64,000 nt of DNA from Nocardia mikamii NBRC 108933 (GCF_001613505.1 NZ_BDCM01000009.1:62001-126000), one strand, 5' to 3'; numbered from the stretch's first letter, positions 17,434 through 26,522 are shown. Translations and numbers: made by a program. Notes: generated from the sequence alone by a model not told the origin.

Positions 17434-19167
17434 GTGGACGGTGGAGGACAGGTGGCGGCACGCTGGGTGATATTCGAGTCCTTGGCGGGATATCGCCCGC
17501 AATGGTTGCGTGCCGACGTCGTCGCCGGACTCACCGTGTGGGCGGTTCTGGTGCCGGAAGGGCTCGCCTACGCGTCGATCGCGGGTGTGCCGCCGGTGGT
17601 GGGTCTCTACGCGGCCGTGCCGTCGCTCGTGCTGTACGCCCTGGCGGGCAGCTCCCGGCATCTGGTGGTGGGGCCCATGTCGGCGACCGCGGCATTGTCG
17701 GCGGCGATCGTGACGCCGATGGCGGGTGCCGACGGCGGCCGCTATATCGCGTTGTCGGCGGGGCTCGCCGTCGCCACCGGAATCGTGGGCCTGATCGCGG
17801 GCGCGATCCGGCTCGGCTTCGTCGCGGCGTTCATCTCCGAACCGGTGCTGAAGGGTTTCATCATCGGGCTGGCGTTGACGATCATCATCGGCCAGGTGCC
17901 GAAACTGCTCGGCATCCCCAAGCACGAGGGCAATTTCTTCGAACAAGCCTGGGGTGTGCTGCGCCATCTCGGCGATGCGCAATGGCGGACCGTGGTGGTC
18001 GGGTGCGTGAGCCTGGCGATCGTGCTGGTGGTGAAGCGCTGGCTGCCCCTGGTACCCGGCTCGCTGCTCGCCGTGCTGGCCGGAATCGGCGCGGTCGCGG
18101 TGTTCGATCTGGACGAGCGGGGCGTCGCCATCGTCGGCCACATCGATTCGGGCCTGCCGGCGCTGGGGCTTCCGGACGGGCTCGATATCGGCGACTACAT
18201 CGATCTGCTGGGCCCCGCGGTCGGGGTGCTGTTGATCGGCTTCGCCGAGGGCCTCGGCGCGGCGAAAACCTATGCGGCCAAAGCGGGTTACCAGATCGAC
18301 GCCAACCGCGAACTGCTCGGACTGGGCGCGGCGAATCTGGGCGCCGGGCTGGCGTCGGGCATGGTCGTGAACGGGAGCCTGTCCAAAACCGCCGTCAACG
18401 GCTCGGCAGGGGCCAAATCGCAGGGTAGTGGGCTGGTGGTGGCGGCGCTGACGGTGCTGACCCTGCTGTTCCTCACCGGTCTGTTCGAGAACCTGCCCGA
18501 GGCGACGCTGGCGGGTGTGGTGATCGCGGCGGTGATCGAACTGGTCGACTTCGCGGCGCTGCGGCGGCTGTATCGGGTGTGGACGCAGCGACTCGGCGGA
18601 ATCTACGGCAAGGCCGCCCGCGCCGACTTCGCCGCCGCCCTCGCGGCGATGATCGGCGTCCTGCTGTTCGATACGCTGCCCGGCCTGCTGATCGGCATCG
18701 GCATCTCCATGCTGCTGTTGGTGTATCGCACGTCCCGCCCCCATGTAGTGCCGGTGGTGCGGTCGGGCACGCTGTGGCTGGACGCGGACCGGCATCCCGA
18801 GTTGACCCAGCGCCCGGATCTGGTGGTCGTGCGGGTCGAGTCGGGCCTGTTCTTCGCCAACGCCGACTATGTGCGCGGGCGTATCGAGCAGTTGTGCACC
18901 GACCGGACCCGGCTGGTCGTGCTCGATGCCGAGACCTCGCCGAGCATCGACGTCACGGCCGCGGCGATGCTGGCAGACCTGCGCGACGATCTGGGCCGGC
19001 GCCACATCGACTTCCGGATCGCCCGCTCGATCGGCCAGTTCGGTGACGCGCTGGGCACCGCGCAAGCGCAGGCGACGCCGGTCGGGCTGTATCCGACGGT
19101 GACCGCGGCGGTCGCGGACCTGCCCGATGGGGACGAACACCGCGACGACACCGAGCCCACGCGATAG
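17434..19167 (+). CDS. SulP-family anion transporter with STAS domain
   Basis: A 577-residue inner-membrane transporter of the SLC26/SulP family, normal in size. About 10-12 membrane segments fill residues 25-430, including the signature VPEGLAYASIAGVPPVVGLY near 40-60. A cytoplasmic STAS domain follows at ~445-560, with LFFANADYVRGRIEQL and LDAETSPSIDVTAAAML. Substrates for the family include sulfate, bicarbonate and dicarboxylates; none can be chosen here. GTG 17434 is listed; GTG 17452, preceded by GGAGGA, is the alternative. It is followed by a strong hairpin terminator. Confidence 0.93.
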   Translation: MDGGGQVAARWVIFESLAGYRPQWLRADVVAGLTVWAVLVPEGLAYASIAGVPPVVGLYAAVPSLVLYALAGSSRHLVVGPMSATAALSAAIVTPMAGADGGRYIALSAGLAVATGIVGLIAGAIRLGFVAAFISEPVLKGFIIGLALTIIIGQVPKLLGIPKHEGNFFEQAWGVLRHLGDAQWRTVVVGCVSLAIVLVVKRWLPLVPGSLLAVLAGIGAVAVFDLDERGVAIVGHIDSGLPALGLPDGLDIGDYIDLLGPAVGVLLIGFAEGLGAAKTYAAKAGYQIDANRELLGLGAANLGAGLASGMVVNGSLSKTAVNGSAGAKSQGSGLVVAALTVLTLLFLTGLFENLPEATLAGVVIAAVIELVDFAALRRLYRVWTQRLGGIYGKAARADFAAALAAMIGVLLFDTLPGLLIGIGISMLLLVYRTSRPHVVPVVRSGTLWLDADRHPELTQRPDLVVVRVESGLFFANADYVRGRIEQLCTDRTRLVVLDAETSPSIDVTAAAMLADLRDDLGRRHIDFRIARSIGQFGDALGTAQAQATPVGLYPTVTAAVADLPDGDEHRDDTEPTR

Positions 19168-19235
19168 CGACAGCAGGCCACGAGATGAGCGGATCCTCCC
19201 ACGGAGTCGGTCCGACTCGATAGAATCACGGGAAA

Positions 19236-19269
19236 CAGATAACCCCCAGCCGAAGCCGGGGGTTATCTG
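19236..19269. terminator. Strong 12-bp hairpin between sulP-type gene and tRNA-Leu
   Basis: Perfect 12-base arms CAGATAACCCCC/GGGGGTTATCTG around a 10-base loop. It lies downstream of both the rightward SulP gene and the leftward tRNA-Leu, so it probably terminates transcription from both sides. No long U-tract follows, as is common in actinobacteria. Confidence 0.85.
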
Positions 19270-19283
19270 TAACTCCGAGTTAC
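19269..19283. repeat. Near-perfect palindrome GTAACTC-C-GAGTTAC
   Basis: A 15-base palindrome with 7-base arms, between the terminator hairpin and the 3' end of tRNA-Leu. It may be a second small hairpin in the tRNA trailer or a protein-binding site. Confidence 0.5.
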
Positions 19284-19289
19284 ATACAG

Positions 19290-19375
19290 TGTCCGGAGGG
19301 GGACTTGAACCCCCACGCCCGTTAATAGGGCACTAGCACCTCAAGCTAGCGCGTCTGCCATTCCGCCACCCGGAC
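19290..19375 (-). tRNA. tRNA-Leu (anticodon GAG)
   Basis: An 86-base tRNA on the minus strand. The acceptor stem pairs GTCCGGG with TCCGGAC (one G.U), and a discriminator A follows. The anticodon stem CTAGC/GCTAG encloses the loop TTGAGGT, giving anticodon GAG, which reads CUC and CUU leucine codons. A long variable arm (stem CGGGCG region) marks a class II tRNA. The T-arm GGGGGTTCAAGTCCCCC is intact. CCA is not encoded. Confidence 0.97.
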
Positions 19376-19482
19376 CGGTGGTGCTCAGCAAGGTTAACGG
19401 ATCTCTCCGCGAGGTCCAAATCACGGGTGTCCGTGCAGGTCCCGGACTCGCGAGTGACTGCTGAGCGCCGCCTTCGGGAGGG

Positions 19483-19797
19483 CTAGTTCGTCAACGCCTC
19501 GAGCAGTGCGGCACGCTGACGGGACCCCAGGCCGCCGATACGGCGGTCGACCGGAATATCGGCTTCGTCCATCAGCTTTGCCGCCTTGACCGGCCCGATA
19601 CCTGGCAGGGCCTTGATGACCGCGGCGACCTTCGTCTTCTTGACCAAGTCCTCTTTGTCGGCACGCTCGAGCACCTGGGCCAACGAGACCGAGCCCTTGC
19701 GAATCTGCTCGATCAGTTCCGACCGCGCCTTACGGACCGCGGCCGCCTTGGCCAGCGCTTCGGAGCGTTGCTCGGCGGTCATGGTGGGAAGTGCCAT
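19483..19797 (-). CDS. mihF: Integration host factor mIHF (actinobacterial)
   Basis: A 104-residue nucleoid-associated protein that bends DNA and supports site-specific recombination and chromosome compaction in actinobacteria. The N-terminal helix is LTAEQR-like (MTAEQRSEALAKAAAVRKAR). The C-terminal part has the helix-two-turn-helix segment KVAAVIKALPGIGPVKAAKL, then DIPVDRRIGGLGSRQRAAL. Family length is about 100 and the gene is usually single copy. ATG 19797 is chosen, and a second ATG lies five codons in. It stands as a single gene between tRNA-Leu and a two-component system. Confidence 0.95.
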   Translation of the reverse strand: MALPTMTAEQRSEALAKAAAVRKARSELIEQIRKGSVSLAQVLERADKEDLVKKTKVAAVIKALPGIGPVKAAKLMDEADIPVDRRIGGLGSRQRAALLEALTN

Positions 19798-19983
19798 GTC
19801 TCTAACCTTTCACTCGTTCGCTGGAACCTCAACGGCACCGATTGAACATCACCGGCAGCCCGGTGATGGGTCGACACACCGCGAGGATAATCCCGGTTCG
19901 ACGGCGCTGCCGGGGGTTCGGATACCCGAGATGCGGGAAATTTGCCGCGATTCGCCCACGTCGGCGGGGTGCTCGGCGGACGG

Positions 19984-20640
19984 CTAGCGGCCCGCCGCTC
20001 GCACCAGGCCGTTCCGGTAGGCGTACACGACGGCCTGAATGCGGTCGCGCACTTGCAGTTTCGCCAGAATCCGGGATACGTGGGTTTTCACGGTCTCCTC
20101 GCCGACGCCCAGCGCGGCCGCGATTTCGCTGTTGCTGCGGGCATCGGCGAGCAGGACGAGAACCTGCTGTTCCCGGGCGGTCAGGGCGTGATCGGGCGGC
20201 GGCGCCGGAGCCAGGGTGTCGGCGAGGCGGGCGGCCAGGCGGCGCGTCATCGACGGATCGATGATCGCGTCACCGCGCACCGCCACCCGGATCGCCGCGA
20301 TCAGCTCCTCCGGCGGCAGCGTCTTGAGCAGGAATCCGCTGGCACCGGCCTGGAGGGCGCGCGCCAGGCTCGCCTCGCTGTCGTAGGTGGTCAGGACCAG
20401 CACGCGAGTGCCGCCGGCGGCCACGATGGCCCCGGTGGCCGCCAGACCGTCGAGTTTCGGCATCCGGATGTCGAGGATCGCCACGTCGGGCCGCAGCCGC
20501 GCGGTCTCGGCGACGGCGGTGCGGCCGTCGCCCGCCTCGCCGACGCATTCGAGGTCCGGGGCCGCATCGAGAACGGCGCGCAGTCCGGATCGGAACATCG
20601 CGTGGTCGTCGGCGATGAGGACCCGGACCGGGCCTGTCAC
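19984..20640 (-). CDS. NarL/LuxR-family response regulator
   Basis: A 218-residue two-domain regulator. The receiver has the acidic pair in LIADDHAMFRSGL, phospho-acceptor Asp57 in AILDIRMPKLDG, the switch Thr in VLTTYDSE and Lys in FLLKTLPPEEL. The LuxR-type helix-turn-helix occupies ~150-205 (LTAREQQVLVLLADARSNSE, then VGEETVKTHVSRILAKLQVR). The GTG start at 20640 overlaps the stop of the kinase gene (GTGA), so the two are coupled and form a cognate pair. Targets are unknown. Confidence 0.95.
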   Translation of the reverse strand: MTGPVRVLIADDHAMFRSGLRAVLDAAPDLECVGEAGDGRTAVAETARLRPDVAILDIRMPKLDGLAATGAIVAAGGTRVLVLTTYDSEASLARALQAGASGFLLKTLPPEELIAAIRVAVRGDAIIDPSMTRRLAARLADTLAPAPPPDHALTAREQQVLVLLADARSNSEIAAALGVGEETVKTHVSRILAKLQVRDRIQAVVYAYRNGLVRAAGR

Positions 20641-22076
20641 GACCGCCCGCCCGGGAGCCGGACGAGGACGCGCCAGTGGCCGTCGGCGACGCCGTGGTCC
20701 ACGCTGCCGCCGAAGAGCTCCGCGCGCCGGCGGATGCCGTCGAGTCCCCGATGCACGCCCGTGGCCGCCTCCGGCGCGGCACCGCCCGGCCGGGCGGCGG
20801 GCCCGCGTTCTCGCGACGGAGCCCGCCGGCCGGAACGGAACCTGGCCGTGGCCGGTGTGGTGGCGCGAACGGTCGCGTGCGGAGTCGCTGCCGAATCGAG
20901 CGGACCCGGCGCCCGCACCGCCGTTCCGCAAGGTGCGGACACGTTCGAATCCTCTTCTCCGGCAAGCGGATTGGACTGTTCGATCTCGACCGCGGTGCCG
21001 CCGTTGCGTACCGTCAGCCGCGCACTGCCGGCGCCGTGGCGCAGGGCGTTGGTGAGCAGTTCCTGGACGATCCGGTAGACGGTGATGTCGAGCGAACGGG
21101 GTAGTTCGCCGCCGCTGGTGGTGACGGTCAGATCCAGACCCGCGCCCCGCACGCGGTCGACCAGATCATCGATATCGGCCATCCCGGGCTGGCGGGCGGC
21201 GTCCTCGCGGCCGTGCAGCAGATCGAGCTGACGGCGCAGATCCACCATCGCCGCGCGGCTCTCCGATTCCACCGCCGACAGTGAGCGTGTCGCCGCAGCG
21301 GTGGCGGCGCCACTTCCGTGCAGCGCCAAACGCGCCGCGCCGGCGTGGATGCCGATCGCGCTGACGTGATGGGAGATGACGTCGTGCAGGTCGCGGGCGA
21401 TCGCCTCGCGTTCGTCGGTGAGCGCCCGTTCCAGCGCGGTCCGTTGCTGCTGGCGGGCGAGCCGTTCGCGCTGCTCCAGTGCTGCGATGTAGGCGCCGCG
21501 ACCCGCGGTGTAACGGCCGACCAGCCACGGCACGACGCCACCGGAGATCGCCGAGGTGAGCAGCAGACGCCAGTCCGCCGACGGCGCGCCGCCCGCGATC
21601 AGCGGCGCACCGCAGGCACCCAGTACCAGCACGGGCACCGTGATCAGCGACGCCCGGCCCGACAACCAGGCGCCCGCGCGATAGCCGGCGACCAGGAAGC
21701 CGACGTCGGCCACGCGGACGGGCAAGCCGTGCCGGTGCAGCAGCACCGTGACCGCCAGCCGGATCGCGACCTGGAGCACGGCGACGACCGCGGCCGTTGC
21801 CGGTGGCGCGGCGAAAGCCAGATCGGCCGCCACGATGGCCACCAGGACCGCGCCCGCCGGGCCGGGCGCCACCGCGAAGATGCCGGACAGCGCGAAGACG
21901 ACCGCGTCCACCAGCGCCGCGACCACCGCGACCGCCACCGATTGCCTGGTCAGTGACCGGCGAACCGCCCGCAGTTCGCCGCCCGGCGGCCCCGCCGCGC
22001 TGTCGTCCCCCGGCTGCCGTGGCCTACGCCGCAGCAGCGCCCACGGGCTCGGCGACACCGCTCGCTCCCACAACAC
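20637..22076 (-). CDS. NarL-type sensor histidine kinase with interrupted ATPase domain
   Basis: A 479-residue membrane kinase partnering the downstream regulator. Residues ~40-190 hold about four to six membrane segments and little extracytoplasmic sequence. The HisKA_3 dimerisation region has DEREAIARDLHDVISHHVSA with phospho-His231. The HATPase region has the N-box IVQELLTNALRHG at ~336-348. Where a DxGxG box normally follows, the sequence reads EIEQSNPL, followed by about 65 Ala/Pro/Arg/Thr-rich residues (~372-438) before the conserved GLDGIRRRAELFGGS end. The insert keeps frame. The start is GTG 22076. Whether it is catalytically normal is uncertain. Confidence 0.92.
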   Translation of the reverse strand: MLWERAVSPSPWALLRRRPRQPGDDSAAGPPGGELRAVRRSLTRQSVAVAVVAALVDAVVFALSGIFAVAPGPAGAVLVAIVAADLAFAAPPATAAVVAVLQVAIRLAVTVLLHRHGLPVRVADVGFLVAGYRAGAWLSGRASLITVPVLVLGACGAPLIAGGAPSADWRLLLTSAISGGVVPWLVGRYTAGRGAYIAALEQRERLARQQQRTALERALTDEREAIARDLHDVISHHVSAIGIHAGAARLALHGSGAATAAATRSLSAVESESRAAMVDLRRQLDLLHGREDAARQPGMADIDDLVDRVRGAGLDLTVTTSGGELPRSLDITVYRIVQELLTNALRHGAGSARLTVRNGGTAVEIEQSNPLAGEEDSNVSAPCGTAVRAPGPLDSAATPHATVRATTPATARFRSGRRAPSRERGPAARPGGAAPEAATGVHRGLDGIRRRAELFGGSVDHGVADGHWRVLVRLPGGRS

Positions 22077-22253
22077 ACCGCGACGATACCGGCGCGCAGC
22101 GGGACGGCGAGTCCCTCGGCCGGGGGATCCGCGGTCCCTCTCGGGCCCGATGTTCGCGCTGGTCGGCGGCGTTACCGTCGCTGTGGCACGCCGCGCGCGA
22201 CGACGCTCGGGTTCCCGCGGGCGGCCGGATCACGGATCGGGACAGGAGTTCGG

Positions 22254-23156
22254 ATGAACAATGCGGACCTGGCGCTGTACGCGGTGCCGGCCTTCATCGC
22301 GATGATGGGTGTGGAGTGGTGGGACGCGCGCCGCGATCCCGAGCGCGCACCCAGTGGCCGGTACGGGCGCGAGGCGGCCACCAACTGGGCCACCTACGCC
22401 ATCGGCCAGCTCACCAAGCCCCTGCTCCAGTACGTGCTGCCGTTCTCCACCATCGTGCTGGCCGCCTCGTGGACACCGCTGCATCTGTCGCCGCGCGACT
22501 GGTGGGTCTGGCTGCTGGGGCTGGTGGTCACCGATTTCTGCTATTACTGGGCGCACCGGGCCGATCACCGCATCCGGTTGCTGTGGACGGCGCATTCGGT
22601 GCACCACTCGAGCACGCACTTCAATCTGACGACCGCGATCCGGTTGCCCTGGCTCAACCCGATCGCGTCGATGACGCGCAGCCTGGCGTGGGTGCCGGCC
22701 GCACTGCTGGGTTTCCCCGCGTGGATGATCTTCCTGCTCAACACCCTCGGGCTGCTCTATCAATTCCCGATCCACACCCAGCGCGTCCGAACCCTGTGGC
22801 GCCCGGTCGAATTCGTGTTCAACACCCCGGCCCATCACCGCGTGCACCACGGTTCCAACCAGCCCTACCTCGACACCAACTACGGCGGCGTGTTCATCGT
22901 CTGGGACCGCATGTTCGGCAGTTTCGCCGCCGAATCCGAACCCATCCGCTACGGGCTCACCCACGACATCGGCACCGGAAATCCGCTGAAGGTCAACTAT
23001 CACGAATTCGCGGCTCTGGTGCGTGACGTGCGCGACGCCCACACCTGGCGCGGACGGCTGGGTTACGTCTTCGGCCCACCCGGTTGGCGCGAGAACGCGA
23101 CGGTAACGGCGGCCGGACAGCCACCCGAGCTGAACACCGTCGCCTCGAGCGGTTAG
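22254..23156 (+). CDS. Fatty acid hydroxylase/sterol desaturase superfamily protein
   Basis: A 300-residue integral membrane di-iron enzyme. Histidine clusters are HRADH near residue 101, HSVHHSS near 117 and HHRVHHG near 198, the expected ligand set for this superfamily. Four membrane segments surround them. It should oxidise a lipid substrate at the cytoplasmic face using O2; hydroxylation, desaturation or ether-lipid cleavage are all possible. ATG 22254 has a plausible CAGGAG ribosome site 8 bases upstream. It is divergent from the two-component genes across 177 bases. Confidence 0.92.
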   Translation: MNNADLALYAVPAFIAMMGVEWWDARRDPERAPSGRYGREAATNWATYAIGQLTKPLLQYVLPFSTIVLAASWTPLHLSPRDWWVWLLGLVVTDFCYYWAHRADHRIRLLWTAHSVHHSSTHFNLTTAIRLPWLNPIASMTRSLAWVPAALLGFPAWMIFLLNTLGLLYQFPIHTQRVRTLWRPVEFVFNTPAHHRVHHGSNQPYLDTNYGGVFIVWDRMFGSFAAESEPIRYGLTHDIGTGNPLKVNYHEFAALVRDVRDAHTWRGRLGYVFGPPGWRENATVTAAGQPPELNTVASSG

Positions 23157-23186
23157 AGCTCCTGCGTGGGCCGCGCTACTCGGCCG

Positions 23187-23552
23187 TCACAGTTCCACGG
23201 CGCCGGTCTCCGCCGGAGTGTCCGACGGCCTGCGCGCCCACACCGTCGCCACGAGGACGAGGGCGGTGACCAGGACGATATGCGCCGCGAACAGTGTCAG
23301 GAACGGCAGCACGAATCCTTCGTCGGTCAGTGCGCCGCGCTCGCTCACGCAGTAGAGGGTGTAGTTCACCGACGTGCCCTCCGAATCGTGGAAGGTGTCC
23401 GACACCACCATCGGATCCAGGTAGGGGGCCCGGCAGAACAGCGGCGCCGTGAGCCGGGCTTCTCCTGGCCAGATCGCCAGCGGCAGCACGAAGCTGACGA
23501 TACTTCCGGCGCCGATACCGACGCCGAGTGCGGACATGAGCGGCCTGGGCAC
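23187..23552 (-). CDS. Hypothetical membrane protein
   Basis: A 121-residue protein with one hydrophobic segment at the N-terminus (~8-27) and one near residues 82-103. The loop between them holds two cysteines (FCRAPYL and LYCVSERG) that could form a disulfide outside the membrane. No family is recognised. It sits three bases behind a lipoprotein gene on the same strand (GTG 23552; ATG 23537 possible) and is probably co-expressed with it. Confidence 0.6.
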   Translation of the reverse strand: MPRPLMSALGVGIGAGSIVSFVLPLAIWPGEARLTAPLFCRAPYLDPMVVSDTFHDSEGTSVNYTLYCVSERGALTDEGFVLPFLTLFAAHIVLVTALVLVATVWARRPSDTPAETGAVEL

Positions 23553-23555
23553 TGT

Positions 23556-24209
23556 TCACACCTGCCGGATACGGAGAAACGAACCGGCGGAATCGAATTC
23601 GGCGATCATGTCCGACCGTGCGGACGTCACGTCGGCGACGATGCGGATGTCGCGTCCGAATCGGCTCACGACGATCACCGGGACGACACCGTCGGTGAGA
23701 GCGCTGCGCGCGCGGGCGGTGTCGACGATCGACTCGAGCCTGGTGAGGCCGGGTACTTCGCCGAAGGTGAAAACCTCGCCGTCCAGGTCGTCGAAGGCCG
23801 AGACGCGGACCGGCCGCGGTGCGCTCACGGCGCCGAGGCGATAGGCGTAATCATCGAGTTCGCGGGGCCGCTGCGGGGTTCGGACGCGCAGGTGGACGAC
23901 CGGTTCGCGGGTGCTCAGATCGTCGTGGTCGGCCAGGAATCGGGTCACCTGCTCGGGCTGATCGGCCAGGACCAGCCGGAACTGCGTCGACTCGGGAGCG
24001 ACGACCATCACCACAGTGGCCTGAATGTCGCCGGTGCCCAGCCGGTTTCGCAACGACTCGAATGCCGCGGCGGGCAGCCCGTCGACGAGGCCGCCGCCCC
24101 GAGCACGGATCTGCTGTTCGAAGGCGTCGCGTTCCACCGCGCCGACACAGCCACAGGCGATCAACACGACCGAGCACACCGCGGCCCGAAGCCACCTATA
24201 ACGGCGCAT
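23556..24209 (-). CDS. Hypothetical lipoprotein
   Basis: A 217-residue predicted secreted lipoprotein. The N-terminus RRYRWLRAAVCSVVLIACGC is a signal peptide with the Cys at the lipobox near residue 19. The mature part is mixed alpha/beta, with repeated 'VVHLRVRTPQRP' and 'VFTFGEVPGLTRLES' type strands. I recognise no named domain. It forms a two-gene unit with the downstream 121-residue membrane protein and is divergent from the M20 peptidase. Both may be an envelope pair specific to this lineage. Confidence 0.7.
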   Translation of the reverse strand: MRRYRWLRAAVCSVVLIACGCVGAVERDAFEQQIRARGGGLVDGLPAAAFESLRNRLGTGDIQATVVMVVAPESTQFRLVLADQPEQVTRFLADHDDLSTREPVVHLRVRTPQRPRELDDYAYRLGAVSAPRPVRVSAFDDLDGEVFTFGEVPGLTRLESIVDTARARSALTDGVVPVIVVSRFGRDIRIVADVTSARSDMIAEFDSAGSFLRIRQV

Positions 24210-24506
24210 GCCGGAATGATAAGTGTCACTACCGGAATCCGCGCGTCCGATATGTGAAGAATCTCGCCGAGCCCCAGCCGAGCCGCGCCGAGCCGACGGC
24301 ACCGTGGGGACGGACCGCCGATCTCCGGCGACGCCCCGGCCGGACAATTCGATCAGCGAGATCACAACGTGGTCGGCGTTGTCCGAGCAGGCGCCGGGAG
24401 CCCGCTGCGATGTGAGGGTGCGGAGTCGCACGTCGATGCGGGGTTCCGCGGGTCCGGCCGGGTCGGGCGTCATTCGCCTCGGCGCGGCGCGTGGTAGGAA
24501 AGGGGC

Positions 24507-25856
24507 GTGACAGGTGTACAGCGCGAGTCCCGCTCCCGGGCGGAAGCCGAAGTGGTCGAGTTGGTCAGCACGCTGATCCGTTTCGACACCTCCAACACCG
24601 GGGTGCTGGAAACCACCAAGGGTGAACGCGAATGTGCGCAGTGGGTGGCCGATCAACTGCAGCAGGCCGGATACACCACCGAGTACGTGGAGTCGGGCGC
24701 GCCGGGGCGCGCAAATGTGTTCGCGCGCTTGCCCGGAGCCGATCCCAGCCGCGGTGCGCTGATGATCCACGGGCATCTGGACGTGGTGCCGGCCGAGGCC
24801 GCGGACTGGAGTGTGCATCCGTTCTCGGGTGCGATCCGCGACGGCTACGTGTGGGGCCGCGGCGCGATCGACATGAAGGATATGGTCGGCATGATGCTGG
24901 CGGTCGCCCGCCAGTTCAAGATCGAGGGCACGGTCCCGCCGCGCGATCTGGTGTTCGCGTTCCTCGCCGACGAGGAGAACGGTGGCAAGTGGGGCTCGCA
25001 GTGGCTGGCCGACAACCGGCCGGATCTGTTCGAGGGAGTCACCGAGGCGGTCGGTGAGGTCGGCGGGTTCTCGCTGACCGTGCCGCGCCGCGACGGCACC
25101 GAGCGGCGGCTGTATCTGGTAGAGACCGCGGAGAAGGGTCTGGGCTGGATGCGGTTGCGCGCCAAGGCCCGCGCGGGCCACGGTTCGTTCCTGCACGACG
25201 ACAACGCGGTGACGATTCTGGCCGAGGCGGTGGCGCGGCTGGGTAAGCACACCTTCCCACTGGTGCTGTCGGATTCGGTGGCCGAATTCCTGGCCGCGGT
25301 CAGCGAGGAGACCGGCATCGACTTCGATCCGGACAGTCCGGATATCGAGGGGCAGCTCGCGAAACTGGGCACCATCTCGCGCATCATCGGCGCGACCCTG
25401 CGTGATACCGCCAATCCGACCATGCTGCGCGCCGGCTACAAGGCGAACGTGATTCCGCAGACCGCCGAGGCCACCGTGGACTGCCGGGTGGTGCCCGGCC
25501 GGCAGGCGGCCTTCGAACGCGAAGTCGACGAGCTGATCGGCCCGGATGTGGAGCGGGAGTGGATCACCAAACTCGACTCCTACGAAACCACCTTCGACGG
25601 GCATCTGGTCGATGCGATGAACGACGCGATCCTGGCCCACGACCCCGACGGCCGCACCGTGCCCTACATGCTGTCCGGTGGCACGGACGCGAAAGCGTTC
25701 GCGCGCTTGGGAATTCGGTGTTTCGGCTTCGCGCCGCTGCAATTGCCGCCGGACCTGGATTTCTCCGCGCTGTTCCACGGCGTGGACGAGCGGGTGCCGG
25801 TGGCGGCGCTGGAATTCGGCGCTCGCGTCATGGAGCATTTCCTGTTGCACAGCTGA
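24507..25856 (+). CDS. M20-family zinc peptidase/deacylase
   Basis: A 449-residue dinuclear zinc amidohydrolase. Metal ligands are visible in MIHGHLDVVP (His, then catalytic Asp), RGAIDMKD (bridging Asp) and ADEENGG (catalytic Glu and ligand). The lid domain occupies ~200-330, and the late motif is LSGGTDAKAF. The dipeptidase/carboxypeptidase subgroup M20/M25/M40 fits best; it may hydrolyse an acyl-amino acid or dipeptide. The start is GTG 24507. It is followed 33 bases later by a PEBP gene, so both may share a transcript that ends at the 16-bp hairpin. Confidence 0.93.
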   Translation: MTGVQRESRSRAEAEVVELVSTLIRFDTSNTGVLETTKGERECAQWVADQLQQAGYTTEYVESGAPGRANVFARLPGADPSRGALMIHGHLDVVPAEAADWSVHPFSGAIRDGYVWGRGAIDMKDMVGMMLAVARQFKIEGTVPPRDLVFAFLADEENGGKWGSQWLADNRPDLFEGVTEAVGEVGGFSLTVPRRDGTERRLYLVETAEKGLGWMRLRAKARAGHGSFLHDDNAVTILAEAVARLGKHTFPLVLSDSVAEFLAAVSEETGIDFDPDSPDIEGQLAKLGTISRIIGATLRDTANPTMLRAGYKANVIPQTAEATVDCRVVPGRQAAFEREVDELIGPDVEREWITKLDSYETTFDGHLVDAMNDAILAHDPDGRTVPYMLSGGTDAKAFARLGIRCFGFAPLQLPPDLDFSALFHGVDERVPVAALEFGARVMEHFLLHS

Positions 25857-25889
25857 CGATCGGCTCGACTAGCAGAAAGGACGGTCCTC

Positions 25890-26441
25890 GTGCCCGACTA
25901 TTCCTACAATCCCTATGCGGCATTGCCGCAGCTGCCCGAGTTCACCCTCACCTCCACCGATGTCACCGACGGACAGCCGCTGGGTAACGAGCAGGTCAGT
26001 GGGGTGTTCGGGGCGGGCGGCCGGGATATCTCCCCGCAGTTGTCGTGGAGCGGATTCCCGGCGGAGACCAAGAGTTTCACAGTCACCGTCTACGACCCCG
26101 ACGCACCGACCGGCTCCGGCTTCTGGCACTGGGCCGTGGCCGACATCCCGGCGTCGGTGACCTCGCTGGAATCCGGTGCGGGCAGCGCCGGTGAGGGCAG
26201 CGAAGGCGGCGCACTGCCCAGCGGTGCGGTGCAGTTGCGCAACGACGGCGGCTTCGCCGGATTCGTCGGCGCCGGCCCGCCGCCCGGACACGGCTACCAC
26301 CGCTACTTCATCGTGGTGCACGCCGTGGATGTCGAATCGCTGGGCGTCGGCGCGGACGCGACCCCGGCCTATCTGGGCTTCAACCTGTTCTCGCACGCCA
26401 TCGCCCGTGCGACCCTCGTCGGCACCTACGAACAGAAGTAG
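25890..26441 (+). CDS. YbhB/YbcL-family PEBP-like protein
   Basis: A 183-residue soluble member of the phosphatidylethanolamine-binding protein family (Raf kinase inhibitor-like, bacterial YbhB/YbcL). Landmarks are [30 protein letters not shown] (the DPDAP and FWHW motifs of the ligand site) and [17 protein letters not shown]. No signal peptide is present. Ligand and role are unknown. It begins at GTG 25890, preceded by GAAAGGA, 33 bases after the M20 gene. Confidence 0.94.
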   Translation: MPDYSYNPYAALPQLPEFTLTSTDVTDGQPLGNEQVSGVFGAGGRDISPQLSWSGFPAETKSFTVTVYDPDAPTGSGFWHWAVADIPASVTSLESGAGSAGEGSEGGALPSGAVQLRNDGGFAGFVGAGPPPGHGYHRYFIVVHAVDVESLGVGADATPAYLGFNLFSHAIARATLVGTYEQK

Positions 26442-26455
26442 TCCCGTCGAGCGGG

Positions 26456-26490
26456 CGGAGGGGTCTTCGGTGCTACCGAAGACCCCTCCG
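26456..26490. terminator. Perfect 16-bp stem hairpin terminator
   Basis: Arms CGGAGGGGTCTTCGGT and ACCGAAGACCCCTCCG pair perfectly around a three-base loop. It lies between the convergent PEBP and fatty acyl-CoA ligase genes, with TCGTGAAAAAA following on the plus strand. That A-run would read as a T-run upstream of nothing useful for the plus strand but as U-poor for both, so termination rests mainly on the very stable stem. It likely acts in both directions. Confidence 0.92.
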
Positions 26491-26522
26491 TCGTGAAAAA
26501 ACCTGTGCCCGAATCGATTCGG

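Noticed and set aside
17332..19140. A 602-codon minus-strand frame under the SulP gene
   Set aside because: Antisense of a clear SulP transporter; His/Gln/Arg-rich with no family resemblance.
19290..19375. tRNA-Leu as a phage or island attachment site
   Set aside because: No second copy of the tRNA 3' end was noticed in the window and no integrase gene is nearby.
23556..25850. A 764-codon minus-strand frame reaching across the M20 peptidase
   Set aside because: Only the last 217 codons, starting at ATG 24209 with a signal peptide, look real. The rest is antisense of the M20 gene.
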